A stretch of DNA of 64,000 bases from Arachis hypogaea (GCF_003086295.3 NC_092053.1:84257671-84321670), one strand, 5' to 3'; positions 45,688 to 57,051 are shown, counted from the first letter of the stretch. The notes: generated by a model from the letters alone, not told the origin. Numbers and translations are program-made.

Positions 45688-47133
45688 ATGTCTGCCTCAC
45701 AAATGAAAGGCAAAGGCAAGGCTACTGGCAAGCGCAAGAGAGGAGATTCCTCCCAGTCCATCATTGCTCTAATGCATGATTCCTCATGGCGGGAGAAGAA
45801 CTTCACACAGCAAGAAAAAGCTGACCAGCTGCTCCCTTCGACTGATCCTATAAAATTTGCAAACCGGTACTGTGAGCTGAAGTACCCGACTTTTGCAAAC
45901 TCCAGAAATCTATACCTGGAACGTACCTTGAAGATTCCAGAAGCCCTCCAGCAATACACTACTGAGCAAATCAAGCAAAGGGGCTGGTTCTTTCTGGAGA
46001 GACCACTGACAGAGGTCAATGCATCTTGGGTCCGGGAATTCTATTGGAACTACTACCTTACTATCCTAGATGCAGTGAACCTAAGGGGAAAGCAAATTCT
46101 AGTCACTGAGGAAGCCATAGAGACCATTCTCCAGCTCCCAGCCAAGTCCGATCAGCCAGATGGTTATGCACAGGCTGAGGAGAACATGGGCCAGATGAGG
46201 TTTGATTGGGATGCTGTGAAGGCACGGATAGCTCTCGACCCTGCTGTTCCTTGGGAGATGGGTCAGGACACCACTATGCCTAGAGGGATCAATAAAGTAC
46301 ACTTGAATGATGAGGCTCAGCTATGGCATCAGATCTTGAGCAACTATGTGATGCCGAGTACTCATGAGACTAAGATCCCGGTTGCCATGATCACCCTCCT
46401 CTGGTGTGTGCTGGAGGGTAAGGACCTGTACTTGCCTCATTTTATCCGACATTATATGGCCAGGGTCCACGTCCGAGGCACCCTCCCCTTTCCTTATCTG
46501 GTTACACGGCTAGGCCGTCAGGCTGATGTGCCTTGGGAGGATGCCGATGAGCGACCACCAGCAGTGGACTGCAGGAAGATCATCCCTCACAGCAGGAACT
46601 TCCTTGCTTTGGGCTACAGACCACCACCTGTCACTGTTACTGATGAGACAGCCCCTCCGTTTGCTGGACCCTCTTCATCCACAGCTGCCCCAGCTACCCC
46701 TGCTGCCACCACTACACCTCCACCCGCCTCTGAGCCGGTTTATCGCCTCGTGCACCGTCTATTCCGCTAGCTTGATCAGATGGAGCACCGTAACAGGCGC
46801 CGGTATGAGAGGTTGGAGCGTCGTAGCAGGCGACGCTATTCCCATCTGAAGCTGATGATCAGACAGGTCGCCGACATCCCCTCCGAGCCCGACACACCAT
46901 CAGAGCCATCAGAGGAGGAGGAGGATGAGCACGAGGAGGAGCCTCATCAGCAGGCAGGCACAGAGCACGCTACACCACAGCAGGAGGCCCCACCTCGGCT
47001 TGAGGCTGCAGATCCGGAGATCCCGATCCAGTCAGTCCCCCCTCTACAGCAGCCAGACTCTCAGCCCACCACCGCCACAGAGACCCCAGCTACCATCCCT
47101 ACCAGTGATGACACTCCTTCACACCTGGCTTGA
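45688..47133 (+). pseudogene. ORF2 of element III, putative plant transposon protein family
   Basis: ATG 45688 (MSASQMKGKGKATGKRKRGD) to TGA 47133, about 481 codons, with a single in-frame TAG at 46768-46770. Domain order: basic N-terminus; FANRYCELKYPTFANSRNLYLER; IKQRGWFFLERP; ASWVREFYWNYYLTILDAV; VTEEAIETILQLP; NYVMPSTHETKIPVAMITLLW; HYMARVHVRGTLPFPYLVTR; a Pro/Thr/Ala-rich linker; and, after the TAG, a basic coiled stretch (MEHRNRRRYERLERRSRRRY) and an acidic tail. It belongs to the same family as ORF2 of elements B and F. It is the best preserved of the three and could be read through or revert. Cellular role unknown. Confidence 0.78.
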
Positions 47134-48895
47134 TTGAGCATCGGGGACGATGCTTCATTTTAATTGTGGGGAGGTCGCCATCTCTGGCGTTTATTTTGGT
47201 GAACTACTACATACTTTTTCTTTTATTTTGGATATTTTTCTGTATTTTTCTCTTTTTCTTTTATTGTTATTTTCTGAGTACTTATACATTGCTAATTGTG
47301 TATTTTACTCTATTTTCTGCATTTTGCATTTTTTGTTCATGTTTTAGTTATTTAGTTCATTTTAGTTATTTAGTTTAGTTTGCAATTCTAACTTATTAGT
47401 GGATCAATTAGTATAGTTTACCCTTTTTACATAAGATAGCTTAATTATAGCTTAGTTTAAATTGACAAATATAAAAAGAGTAAGCTAGGAACTTGAACAT
47501 AATAGATTTAGATCTATAAAACCTTGTCTATATAGCATTACATGATGTAGTTAAACTGACAACATTTCATCAAGGAGAAACATTAAAACTTCAAAGGCTA
47601 CCCTAAATTACTTTTTAAGAGAATAATGAGAATTTTAACTAAACCTGCATGACATACATAAGTGATAAATGATTTTTCAGCTAGAGAACACATAGCCTGT
47701 AAGTTTTGAGCTTAACTATATGGTTACATTCAAACCATAATTTTTATTTCTGTGTGTTCCAACCTTCTTTCTTATTCTGGTGTTCTTTACTTTGTTTTAG
47801 TCTATATGTCTGATTATAGAATATAGGTACATCTCAAAATAATGATTGAGGCCATCATTTGATTTTAACTCACTTATCCCAAATTAGCCTACCTTTTAAA
47901 TCACCTTTGTTAGCCCCCTTTGAGCTTTTTAAAACCCCCTTATTCTATTTTAGCCAAATTACTAGCCTTAAGCAGAAAAACAAAAGAAAATCCCAAGTGA
48001 ATCCTTGGTTAGCTTAAGATAGAAAATTATAAATAGAGTAAAATGTGGGAAACTTATTGGGAACATAGTTGATAAAGACAAAAGGTAGAAAAATTAAAAA
48101 GAATAAAGCAACTAAAAAATTTGGGAAGCAGACTCATGAAAATTCAAATTAATTAAAATTACCATGTGTATTCAAAAAAAAAGTTAGTTTTCAAGCATGT
48201 AAATAAGGGGATACAAAAAAGAACTCCCCAATAAAAAGCAATGCACATGGGATAAAAACAAGAATTGAAACATGAGCATGTGACATCAAAAGTGAGAAAA
48301 TAGGGAAAATAGGTAAAGAAGCATTGTTTTACTAAGTATGTATGTTAGGTGAGATCTTAGTCTAATTAAGGATTCACTTATTAGCTCACTTAGCCTTATA
48401 CATATATCCTTACCCTCTGCCTTGACCCCATTACAACCTTAATTAAAGACCTCATTAGTTTTGGTATGACTATGTTCTATAATTGTTGATTGGTTAGACG
48501 AAAAACAAGGTTATAGAAAGGAAGAATAAAAAGAAGAATAGAGTGATTAACCCAATAAACACTAAGTGATTAGAGAGAAAACACAAAATCCAGTGAGGGT
48601 TCAAAAGCTCATTAACATTTATCCCTGATTGTCTTGCAAGTTTTTTTTTCTCTCATTTGCAAAAAGTGCTTTATTATTTGAGGGCTAGCTATATATGTAT
48701 ATATATCTCCTTGAGAATGTGAAATAATTTGACTACATGTAGGCTTTATATATGAGTGGATGAATTAGAATTGCATGACTCATTAGGTAGATGCATTTAG
48801 CATAGGTTGCATTTCATAACATTCCATCACTTTAACCTTAATTATTTACCTTGGATTTAGCATGAGGACATGCTAGTGTTTAAGTGTGGGGAGGT
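47134..48895 (+). other. 3' untranslated region and PPT of element III
   Basis: There is no gene; the region is AT-rich. It lacks the paired TGTGYYTGTGGYRT module of the other elements. The last bases TAAGTGTGGGGAGGT (48881-48895) are the polypurine tract directly before the 3' LTR. Confidence 0.7.
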
Positions 48896-50407
48896 TGATA
48901 AACCCATATTTCATGAGTTCTTTTGTGCTTAATTAGAGTGATTTATTCAACTCTTCACCTACTTATTCACATTAATTGCATGGTCTTACCTTCCCTTCCT
49001 TATTATGTCATATTGTGAAAAACATGTTTTCTAAGCGTTAAAAATTAATTATTTTAATTACCTTTGTTTCCATTCGATGCCATGATCAGTGTGTTGAATA
49101 GTTTCAGATTTCCTAAGGCAGAATGACTTAAAGGATGGAAAAGGGAACATACTAAAATGGAAGGAGAAAGCAAAACAGAGCTTTAAGGAAATTGGTATTC
49201 ACGCGATCGCATGGATGACGCGATCGCGTGCCAAGCACGAATTAGCAGTGACGCGGCCGCATGACTGACGTGACCGTGCGCCTTAAGCAGAACACACATT
49301 ACGCGGTCGCATGACTGACGTGACCGCGTGGAAAGGAAAAGCTCCAAATGACGCGACCGCGTGACCCACGCGGACGCGTTACAGAGGCCACGTATCAGAA
49401 TTTACAGAATACGCCCCCAGCGAATTCTGAAGCCCTTTTTGGCCCAGATCCAAGTACAGACAGCATAGACCAGAGGTTATAAAGCGTGGGAATGCATCCA
49501 TTCAAAGAGAGCTCGCATAATTTTAGTTTTCAATGATTTAGATTTAGTTGAGAGGGAGATCTTCTCTCTCTCTCTTTTAGGATTTAGGATTTCTTCTTGT
49601 TTTAAGAGTAACTCTGGATCCCAGGTTTAATGTTCTTTTATTTTAGTTTTACTTTTATTTATTTATTCTAACATTTGAATTGATTATTATAATTTGATTT
49701 AAGAATTCTTCCATGTTATAGACTGCTATTTGAATTAATGATAACTGAGGTATTTTTAGTTTATGATTGTTCTCTTTGATTTAAGTTATCATTATGTCCC
49801 ATCTAAGGATATTTTTATTATTCCAGCAATTTTACTTTTTCCTCTTTTGATTCTGGTTAAGAATTTAGTAACTCAACAGTTATTAAACTCAACATAATTG
49901 ATAATCGTTATCTTGCTAATTGAGCTAAACTTAAGTAATCCCAACCTTTTCTTAGGAAACAAATAGGATTCAGAGATCAATTTAATTAGTCCCTTGACTT
50001 TCCTTTGCCCTGGTAAAGGTTGACCAAGTGGAGTTTAGATTCAACTTTCATTATAGTTGAGAGAGATAACTAAGTTGGACCTCTAATTTCCCTTATCTTG
50101 CCAAAAGTCTGCTTTACAGTATTTATTTATTTTAATTGCCATTTTCTTTACTTGTCATTTAAATTACTTGCTTCTCATCTTCTAAACCCCGATTACAACA
50201 TTTATAGCCAATAATAAGAACATACTTCCTCGCAGTTCCTTGAGAAGACGACCCGAGGTTTGAATACTCGGTTAACAATTTTTAAAGGGGTTTGTTACTT
50301 GTGACACCCAAAATGTTTGTACGAAGGGATTTTTGTCAGTTTAGAGACTATATCTACAACGCAACTGTTTCTATGAATCTCTTTACTGGTAAAAAACCCT
50401 AACGTCA
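48896..50407 (+). mobile_element. Family III 3' LTR (III-2)
   Basis: 1512 bp, co-linear with III-1 and ending ACCCTAACGTCA before the GGCAT duplication. The palindrome array lies at 49199-49381 and TTATAAAG at 49477-49484. Confidence 0.92.
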
Positions 50408-50412
50408 GGCAT

Positions 50413-51673
50413 GTGCAAAGAGATTCAAGATAATAAGGTATTCAAAGAGGAGGTGCGAGCTAGTATCAAGAACCAGGGAGACACCATCAAGAGGCTGGAA
50501 TTTCAAGTGGGATACTTACCTGAAAAGATTTCCAAACCTACTGATAGCTTCCCAAGTGACACAGAGAAAAATTCGAGAGGTGAAGCAAAGAAAGTCAGAT
50601 GGCAAGATTGCAAGATGGTTACTATAAGTAATAAGGACACTGGGGAAAAGCAAAACAAGCCGTTAGAACAAGTTGGAGAGACATCAGCAGAGAAACAGGA
50701 AAAGGATCACCAAGAACCCAAAATTTCACAAAAAGAGCTGACACAGAAGGAGCTGCTGAAACTCTATGCACCTTTTCCCCAATTACTCAATGGTGCTGTA
50801 GAGAAGAGAATATACTCAAGGTTTCTGGACCTGTTTGCATCCCTCCATGTAAACATACCATTCATCAAGGCTCTCCAACAAATGCCATCATACATCAAGT
50901 ATATGAAGAAGCTGCTAACCAAGAAAAGCTCACTCAAGGGAGGACAAACAATAGTGATTAATAAGGAGTGCAGTGCTCTCATTCAACCAGAGTTGCCTAC
51001 AAAAAGGAAGGACCGAGGGAGTTTCTACATCCCCTGTGCTATAGGAGAAACAATGTTTGATAAAGAACTCTGCGATTTGGGAGCAAGCATCAACTTAATG
51101 CCTTTATCCCTTGTGAAGAGGCTGCAGATCAATGAGATAATACCCACAGATGTAGTTATCAGGCTGGCTGACAAAACTCAAAAACAAGCAGTAGGAGTGG
51201 TTGAAAATGCACTGGTGAAGGTTGGGAAATACTTCCTTCCCACAGACCTTGTCATATTGGACATGGAAGAGAGTCACCTACACCCAATCATATTGGGAAG
51301 ACCATTCCTAGCTACATCCAGAGCACTTATAGATGTAGAGCGAGGGGAGCTAATTTTGAGGATCCATGATGAACAACTCACTTTTAATATTTTTAAGCCC
51401 TCACAAGAAACAGATCAAGAGAACAAAGAAACAAGCAAAGATCACAGTGAGATACTGAAGGAAGAAATAGGCACTGAAGCACAACCAGCACATTTGGGAA
51501 TCCGCTTAGTTGATGAACAAGGCGTTCAGAAGCTGACACAGCTCAAGGAAAATCAAGAGGAACCTAAACCACCAGAGTTATATAAGACCAGCAACAAAAT
51601 CTCTTTGGAAGAGGAGGGCACAAAGAGCAAGGCAACATCAAAAGGAACAAAGAAGAAGGTACCAAGGAGGTAG
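50413..51673 (+). pseudogene. gag C-terminus and protease of element II, second part
   Basis: This continues the gag frame after the GGCAT duplication. It has a helical gag segment (IKNQGDTIKRLEFQVGYLPEK), an acidic/basic linker, LLKLYAPFPQLL, and FIKALQQMPSYIKYMKKLL before the protease. The protease is CDLGASINLMPLSLVKRLQI (Asp codon 51074-51076) with FLPTDLVILDMEE and [20 protein letters not shown]. The protease looks intact by motif. A Lys/Thr-rich tail ends in TAG at 51671-51673, after which the same frame continues into an integrase-like tail. No RT follows. Confidence 0.9.
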
Positions 51674-51898
51674 AGAAACAAGAATATCCCCACAGAGGAC
51701 TTCTCTCCAGGGGATAAAGTAATCTCAGCTTACTTCCCAGCCATTCCCCCTGATCTCCCCACCATCCCATCTCAGCTACCTAAAGTTTTTACCATCAACA
51801 GAATTCTCTCCTTGGAACATGTGGAGATCCTTGATGAAGCCAATGGAGATAGATTTACTGCAAGGGGGGAGGACTTGAAACACTACCAACCACCCTGA
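51674..51898 (+). pseudogene. Remnant of integrase C-terminus in element II
   Basis: In the same frame as protease, past the amber codon, 74 codons read FSPGDKVISAYFPAIPPDLP, then VFTINRILSLEHVEILDEAN and FTARGEDLKHYQPP before TGA. The PGDKV start and the VEI..N..RF...LKHY end resemble the C-terminal domain and last residues of Athila integrases (PGDLVLL...; VNGHRLKLYHG in F). So RT, RNase H and most of integrase are missing between protease and this tail. The homology call is by eye. Confidence 0.55.
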
Positions 51899-51940
51899 TG
51901 GAGGCAGATCGTCGAGCTAGCGACGCTAAAAGAGCGCTTT

Positions 51941-51958
51941 GTTGGGAGGCAACTCAAC
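51941..51958 (+). ncRNA. Conserved post-ORF hairpin, element II
   Basis: GTTGGG-AGGCAA-CTCAAC, a six-pair stem with one G-U pair, preceded by AAAAGAGCGCTTT and 43 bases after the TGA at 51898. The stem differs from the other four copies but pairs. Confidence 0.6.
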
Positions 51959-53563
51959 CTAAGGTAGTTTCTTTTTCGTCGTTATTTGAATAAAGACCAC
52001 AAGTTGTTTCCCCTGTATTACAAGGAGCTAAGTTTGGTGTTTCACACCAAAACAATCCAAGAATGAAAGTGTAATTCTAAGTTTGGTGTTCCACCGAAGA
52101 TATTAGTTAGAATCACACCTCACTCCAATGGCAAAATGCTAGCTCCAACTAATCAGGGGAACCACTTAGCAGTAGTTTAGTCTTTAGTTAATAGTTGCTT
52201 AGTTAATAACAACGTATGAGGCTCTCTACAAGTATGCAATCTGTTGTACTAGGCAAGGAACTAAGTTTGGTGTTCACACACCAAATTAAGTTCAAAAATT
52301 CACAAGCATACATACAAGCTAACTATTTCTCAAGTGCTTTGGGAACAAGCAACTTCCAATAACTTTATAGGAGCCTTCTGAGAAAATGGTGCACCATCAT
52401 CCGAGGAAGTGAAGGAGCAAAAACTATGGATGATGACAACAAGGGGACAGCTAGAAACCATCACCCGAAGGTCGTATTGTTACTTAATTCCATATACTTG
52501 AAATGCTAAAAAAAAAAAATTGGAAGTCCCAAGGTGCCCTTGATTAATAGTTACTCATTTGTTTAACTCATTAGAATTTAATGTTTGTTTTTATTGCTTT
52601 TGTCATATGTGTGTTGTCCACGATACCTGCTGCATCTTCACCTTGCTTATTGGTACGCTTGTCCCCTTTTTAATCAAATAAAAAGAGAATGTGTGTTATC
52701 AAAGACCAGAGTGGAATTCATATTGTGGAGTAAGTTCCTAGATTTGTGGTGTGGTAATAGATTAGCTAAGTTGGTTCACTAATAAGGTGGGAAGGCAACT
52801 ATCTGTCCTGAATCATATGCTTGAAACACACCCCATGAGACTAGCTGAATAACAAGATCCCAATAAGAAAAAGGGAAAGAAAAATGAAAGTTAAAGAATA
52901 AAAGAAAAAGAGTAAGAAATAAGGCTAGGCACCAAGGGTTTGAATCTTGGGGCAAGTGTCTGTGGTGTTCCTGTGTATGGGATTTACTTGGATGAATAAG
53001 CTCTTAGGGGTGCCTTATTACTTGGTAACTTGGGTTAACTAACTCGGGATTATCAGCTGAAAGTCCACTATCAAGAGTAACCTTTGCTACAGAACGCTTA
53101 GTAACCCAAAGAGGTGCTGGACACCAAGGTCTCAAGAAAGAAAATAACAAACCATGTGCCTGTGGTGTGTATGTATGGGGGAAAGAGACTTGAGGGAGTA
53201 AGCCCTTAGGGGTGTCTCAACACCTAGCACCTTGAACCAACTGGTTCGGGAGTGCTGGCTGAAAGCTTATCTTAAAGAGTCGCCCCCTCACAGAGCACCA
53301 AGTCTAAGAACACAAATAAGTCCTGAAATGACAAAAAGGATCAATGAATAAAAGTTTCATAAGGTGCAGTCAAGTGAGTATTCCAGGACATGATAAAGGT
53401 CTGAAAGCCAGTGAAGGAATGAACCTAAGTTGCTATGCATGAAACCACCATAAAACCAAGGACATAACTTCCACAATAATGACTCATTTCTCTTGGCATT
53501 TCATTCATCATTCTCTTGTTCCAGTACTTGCTTAGGGACAAGCAAGCTTTAAGTTTGGTGTTG
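51959..53563 (+). other. 3' untranslated region of element II
   Basis: There is no gene. Three CTAAGTTTGGTGTT motifs lie at 52028, 52077 and 52261, two of which pair with a following ACACCAA. Two copies of a structured module have cores TGTCTGTGGTGT at 52957 and TGCCTGTGGTGT at 53157, each followed by AAGC.CTTAGGGGTG, a GGTT motif, CGGGA, GCTGAAAG and AGAGT. The PPT-like AAGTTTGGTGTTG at 53551-53563 abuts the LTR. Confidence 0.7.
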
Positions 53564-55950
53564 TGATGTCGGGGCATTTTGGCCAGTTTCACTGACCTTT
53601 TCTTTACTGTTTTAGGGTAGTTTCATGCATTTTCTTAGGAAATAAGCAAGTTTTCGAGAAAACATGGTGCACTTTACATGGTTTTATGAGAATTATGCAT
53701 GAATTATATGACAAATTAGATGATGCAGGTCTCAAGATGTGGATTAGAACATTGATGCACTTTATTGCTTGATTTCAGGACAAAGGAAGCAAGAAAGAAC
53801 CACGTTAGCAGCCACGTTAGTCTAACTAACATGACCACTAACGTGGAATGGGAGCTAGCTTGCAACGTTAATGAGAAAAGTAATCGCCAATAACGTCCTC
53901 GAAGTCATTATAGCCCACGTTAAGAGTCACGTTAACTAAGTTAACGTGAACTTCACGTTAACTAAGTTAACGTGAACTTCACGTTAACTAAGTTAACGTG
54001 AACTCTAACGTGGAAGAAAGAAAGTGGAGCCAACGTTAGTGACACTCACCTTTGTCACTAACGTTGGACCAAGCTCATATTGGCCACGTTAGCCTCTACG
54101 TTAACTTAGTTAACGTGGACTCTAACGTTGGGAAGCAAAAGAGTGGCCAACGTTAGTGACAATCATCATTGTCACTAACGTTGGGCCAAGCCACCTTGAG
54201 CTATGTTAACTCCCACATTAACTTAGTTAACGTGGAAGCTAACGTAGAGAAAGCCAACAATCGCCAACGTTAGTGACACTCACCTTTGTCACTAATGTTG
54301 GAATGAGCCACAATGAGCCACCATGAGCCACGTTAACTCCCACGTTAACTTAGTTAACGTGGAACCTAACATTGAGGATAGGATGATGAGCCAACGTTAG
54401 TGACACTCACCTTTGTCACTAACGTTGGAGATGGCTATCATTACCAAGTTAGAAGCAACATTAACTTAGTTAACGTGGACTCTAACGTAGGAAGAAGGGG
54501 CACCTTGGAACGTTAGTGACAAAGGTAAGTGTCACTAACGTTCTCGAAGGATTGGCAAGCCTACGTTAAGAGCCACGTTAACTAAGCTAACGTGGACTCT
54601 AACATAAGGGGAAGGGAGGACTCTCAACGTTATTGAAAAAGGTGAGCCCCAATAATGTGTGCGAAGGACCAAGAGGCAACGTTAGTGGTCACGTTGGTGC
54701 CACTAACGTTGAAGTTAACGTGGATCATCCCTGGGTCAGGAACGTTAGTGAAAAAGGTGATTGCCACTAATGTTCTCGAACCCACACTCTCACTTAACGT
54801 TAACGCCACTAACGTCTTGAGCTAAACACCCTGCATACTTCACACTTTCTCTCTGCAAGTAAAGCTAAGCCCACTGAAGAGTATAACTGCTTCAAACTCA
54901 AGATCCAAAGGCCCATATCCAAGACTTGAAGAACCAACTAGAAGATCAGAAGAGTAGTATATATAGGGGTAGTTTTGAATTAGAAAGCAACTTTTGGGGG
55001 ATGGGAAATTGAAAACTACTCTCTGTATAATTTACTTTCTCTGCACTTCTAGTTCTAGTTTTCATGATGTATTCTCCATCTTTGTTCTCCATTTCCAGAG
55101 CTATGAACAACTAAACCCCTTTCATTGGGTTAGGGAGCTCTGTTGTAATTTGATGGATCAATACTAGTTTTCATTACTCTTCTTCTATCTTTTCTCTTGA
55201 TTTTACTAGAAAGCTTTCAATCTTCATCCAATTGGGTAGTTATCTTGGAAAAAAAGCTATTCATACTTGGATCTCTTCTAACCCTTGGAAGAGGAATGAA
55301 GAGATCATGCTAGAAATGCTTTCTCATGTTAGAACAAATTGGGGTTTGGATGGATATAGTGACATATAATCCTACCAACACTTTGATTTGGAAATACATG
55401 TGGTATAATCAGTGACCATACTTCATCTCTTCTCATGAGCAATTGACCAAGGAATTGGCAATTGATTAAGATTTGAGAGATTGAATTACCAAGGAATTGG
55501 AATTCAATCACTTAAGATTACCAAGGAGATCAATGAATGCATTGATTGAGGAAGAGATAAAAATGAACTTGATCCGGAGAATGCAACATCTCCTAAGCCC
55601 AATGAACACCCATTTATGATCTTACCCATTCTCTTTAATTTCTGCAATTTACTTTTATGAGCATCTTCCCCATTCCCATTTACAATTCTGCAATTTACTT
55701 TCCGTCATTTACTTTCAGCTCTTTACTTCCAGTATTTACATTTTCTGCTATTTACTTTCCCGCCATTTAACTTCCTGCAACTCTCAAACCAAGTTCTGCT
55801 TCGCTCAACTAGAACATTTCTCTAATTAAAGTTGCTTGACCAATCAATCCCTGTGGGATTCGATCTCACTCTATTGTGAGTTTTTACTTGACGACAATTC
55901 GGTATACTTACCGAAGGAAAATTGTTGAGAGACAAGTTTCCGTGCTATCA
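53564..55950 (+). mobile_element. Family II 3' LTR (II-3)
   Basis: 2387 bp, co-linear with II-2, from TGATGTCGGGGCATTTTGGC to GTGCTATCA, followed by the GTTCA duplication. It differs from II-2 by scattered changes. A 26-bp palindromic unit is present three times here and once in II-2. TATATATA is at 54958-54965. Confidence 0.92.
53928..54005. repeat. Triplicated 26-bp palindromic unit
   Basis: Three tandem copies of a unit made of CACGTTAACTAAGTTAACGTG plus AACTT, at 53928-53953, 53954-53979 and 53980-54005. The 5' LTR of the same element has one copy (36847-36872). Confidence 0.9.
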
Positions 55951-56641
55951 GTTCACTTTGTGAACTCCATGTTCACTCCTTTAGTGCCCAATTTGGTGCC
56001 CGGGTTGGCTTCTCTAGCGCTCTCTTTTTGAGCGCTGCGCTCTCCTAATGAGTGCTCTCTCTTGGTGCGCTATTGCTGAGTGCTACGTTTGCTTCCTTGA
56101 GCACTATGCGTAGTGTATGAATGGGCGCTCTCCTAGTACTCTCCATGTGAGCGCTGCATTCCAAATTTGAGCACTGCCTAGCGCTCCCTTGGTTGAGCGC
56201 TGCACTCAATATTTGAGCGTGCCTTAGTGAGGATGGCACGAGCTTCCTCACCCAAGCTTGCAAGTCACGAAAAAGGTGACTTAGAGAGTGCCACGCTCAC
56301 TTTTTGAACGCTACCCATACTCTTTTTGAGCATGGCATTCCTTTTCTAAATACAACGCTTCCCTGATTCTTCATTTCTCCATTTCTTCATTTCTTCACCT
56401 TTAAGCAACCAAACAAGCAATCAAAGTCTCACCAAAATCATAAGATCTTTGCATCATTCATAAAATCAATTAATTCTATCATAAACCTTATGATTTTGTG
56501 TAAAATAAATGATGTTTGATTGATTCAAAATAACCATGAAATTCCACTCCAATCACTTACTTATTGTGCAAGAAAGTACATAAAACCTAATGAAACAAAT
56601 GAAAACTACTTGTAAAACTAGCATAAGATGACTTGTCATCA
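55951..56641 (-). mobile_element. Family IV solo LTR, 5' part
   Basis: On the minus strand the LTR starts at 56641 with TGATGACAAGTCATC, an almost perfect palindrome, and runs to the GTTCA duplication. The stretch 55990-56340 is an array of AGCGCT palindromes (GAGCGCTGCGCTC, TTGAGCGCTGC, GCGCTCTC), which continues across the insertion at 36438-36450. Element II therefore inserted into the palindrome array of this LTR. Confidence 0.82.
55990..56340. repeat. AGCGCT palindrome array of family IV
   Basis: About a dozen GAGCGCT/AGCGCTC words, some decayed to GAGTGCT or GAGCACT, at 15-30 base spacing. Distinct from the words of the other LTR families. Confidence 0.75.
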
Positions 56642-56646
56642 CCAGT

Positions 56647-57051
56647 GTCCTTCAATTTCTAAGGTAGTTTTTGTTGGATGATGGCACTACATTCCTCGGT
56701 TAACACCATAGTTTCATCATTTCTCCAACTTCTCTTCTTGGTCATTAACTCCTTCAACAACTTAGCATAGAGTGGCATTTGCTCTAATGCTTCAGCAAAG
56801 GAAATATTGATCTGTAGTCTCTTGAAAACCTCTAAGAATCTAGAGAATTGGTTGTCCTTTTCATTCTTCAATAATCGTTGAGGGTAAGGAGCTTTTAGGA
56901 CATATGGCCTCAGGACTTCTTTTTCTTGGAGTGGGTTGGGGGTAGGTGTTTGTGTTTCCTCTTCATCTTTTGGGCTTTCATCCATTTTTTTCCCTTGTGT
57001 TGCCTTTGAGGTTTCTTTTAGTTCCTTCCCACTCCTGAGTGTGATGGCCTT
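56647..57051 (-). pseudogene. gag C-terminus of element D
   Basis: The minus strand reads AITLRSGKELKETSKATQG, then a Glu/Pro linker, APYPQRLLKNEKDNQFSRFL, ISFAEALEQMPLYAKLLKEL and TEECSAIIQQKLP, then a TAG at about 56659. It ends at the family IV LTR, after which the protease of the same element continues at 35368. The N-terminal gag is lost at the junction with LTR I-3 (57052). Confidence 0.88.

Larger units (their letters stand above)
40439..50407 (+). mobile_element. Non-autonomous element III, complete
   Basis: 9.97 kb, flanked by GGCAT duplications. LTRs of 1511 and 1512 bp are similar at a few per cent divergence (estimated by eye), so it is the youngest insertion of the nest. The internal region has a tRNA-Asp-type PBS, ORF1 of unknown family, the conserved hairpin, an ACGCG palindrome array, ORF2 and a PPT. 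There is no protease, RT, RNase H or integrase. The hairpin-array-ORF2 order is the same as in autonomous element F, so F-like elements are the likely helpers (inference). Confidence 0.92.
36456..55950 (+). mobile_element. Non-autonomous Athila-type element II, complete with nested element III
   Basis: It has two LTRs (36456-38814 and 53564-55950) and a perfect 5-bp target duplication GTTCA at 36451-36455 and 55951-55955. It carries a PBS, gag and protease, and no RT, RNase H or integrase core. Only a short tail resembling the end of integrase remains behind protease. Its gag is split by element III. Without the insert it is about 9.5 kb. It must have relied on enzymes from a relative; element D-like elements share its 3' UTR, which makes them likely helpers (inference). 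Confidence 0.92.
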
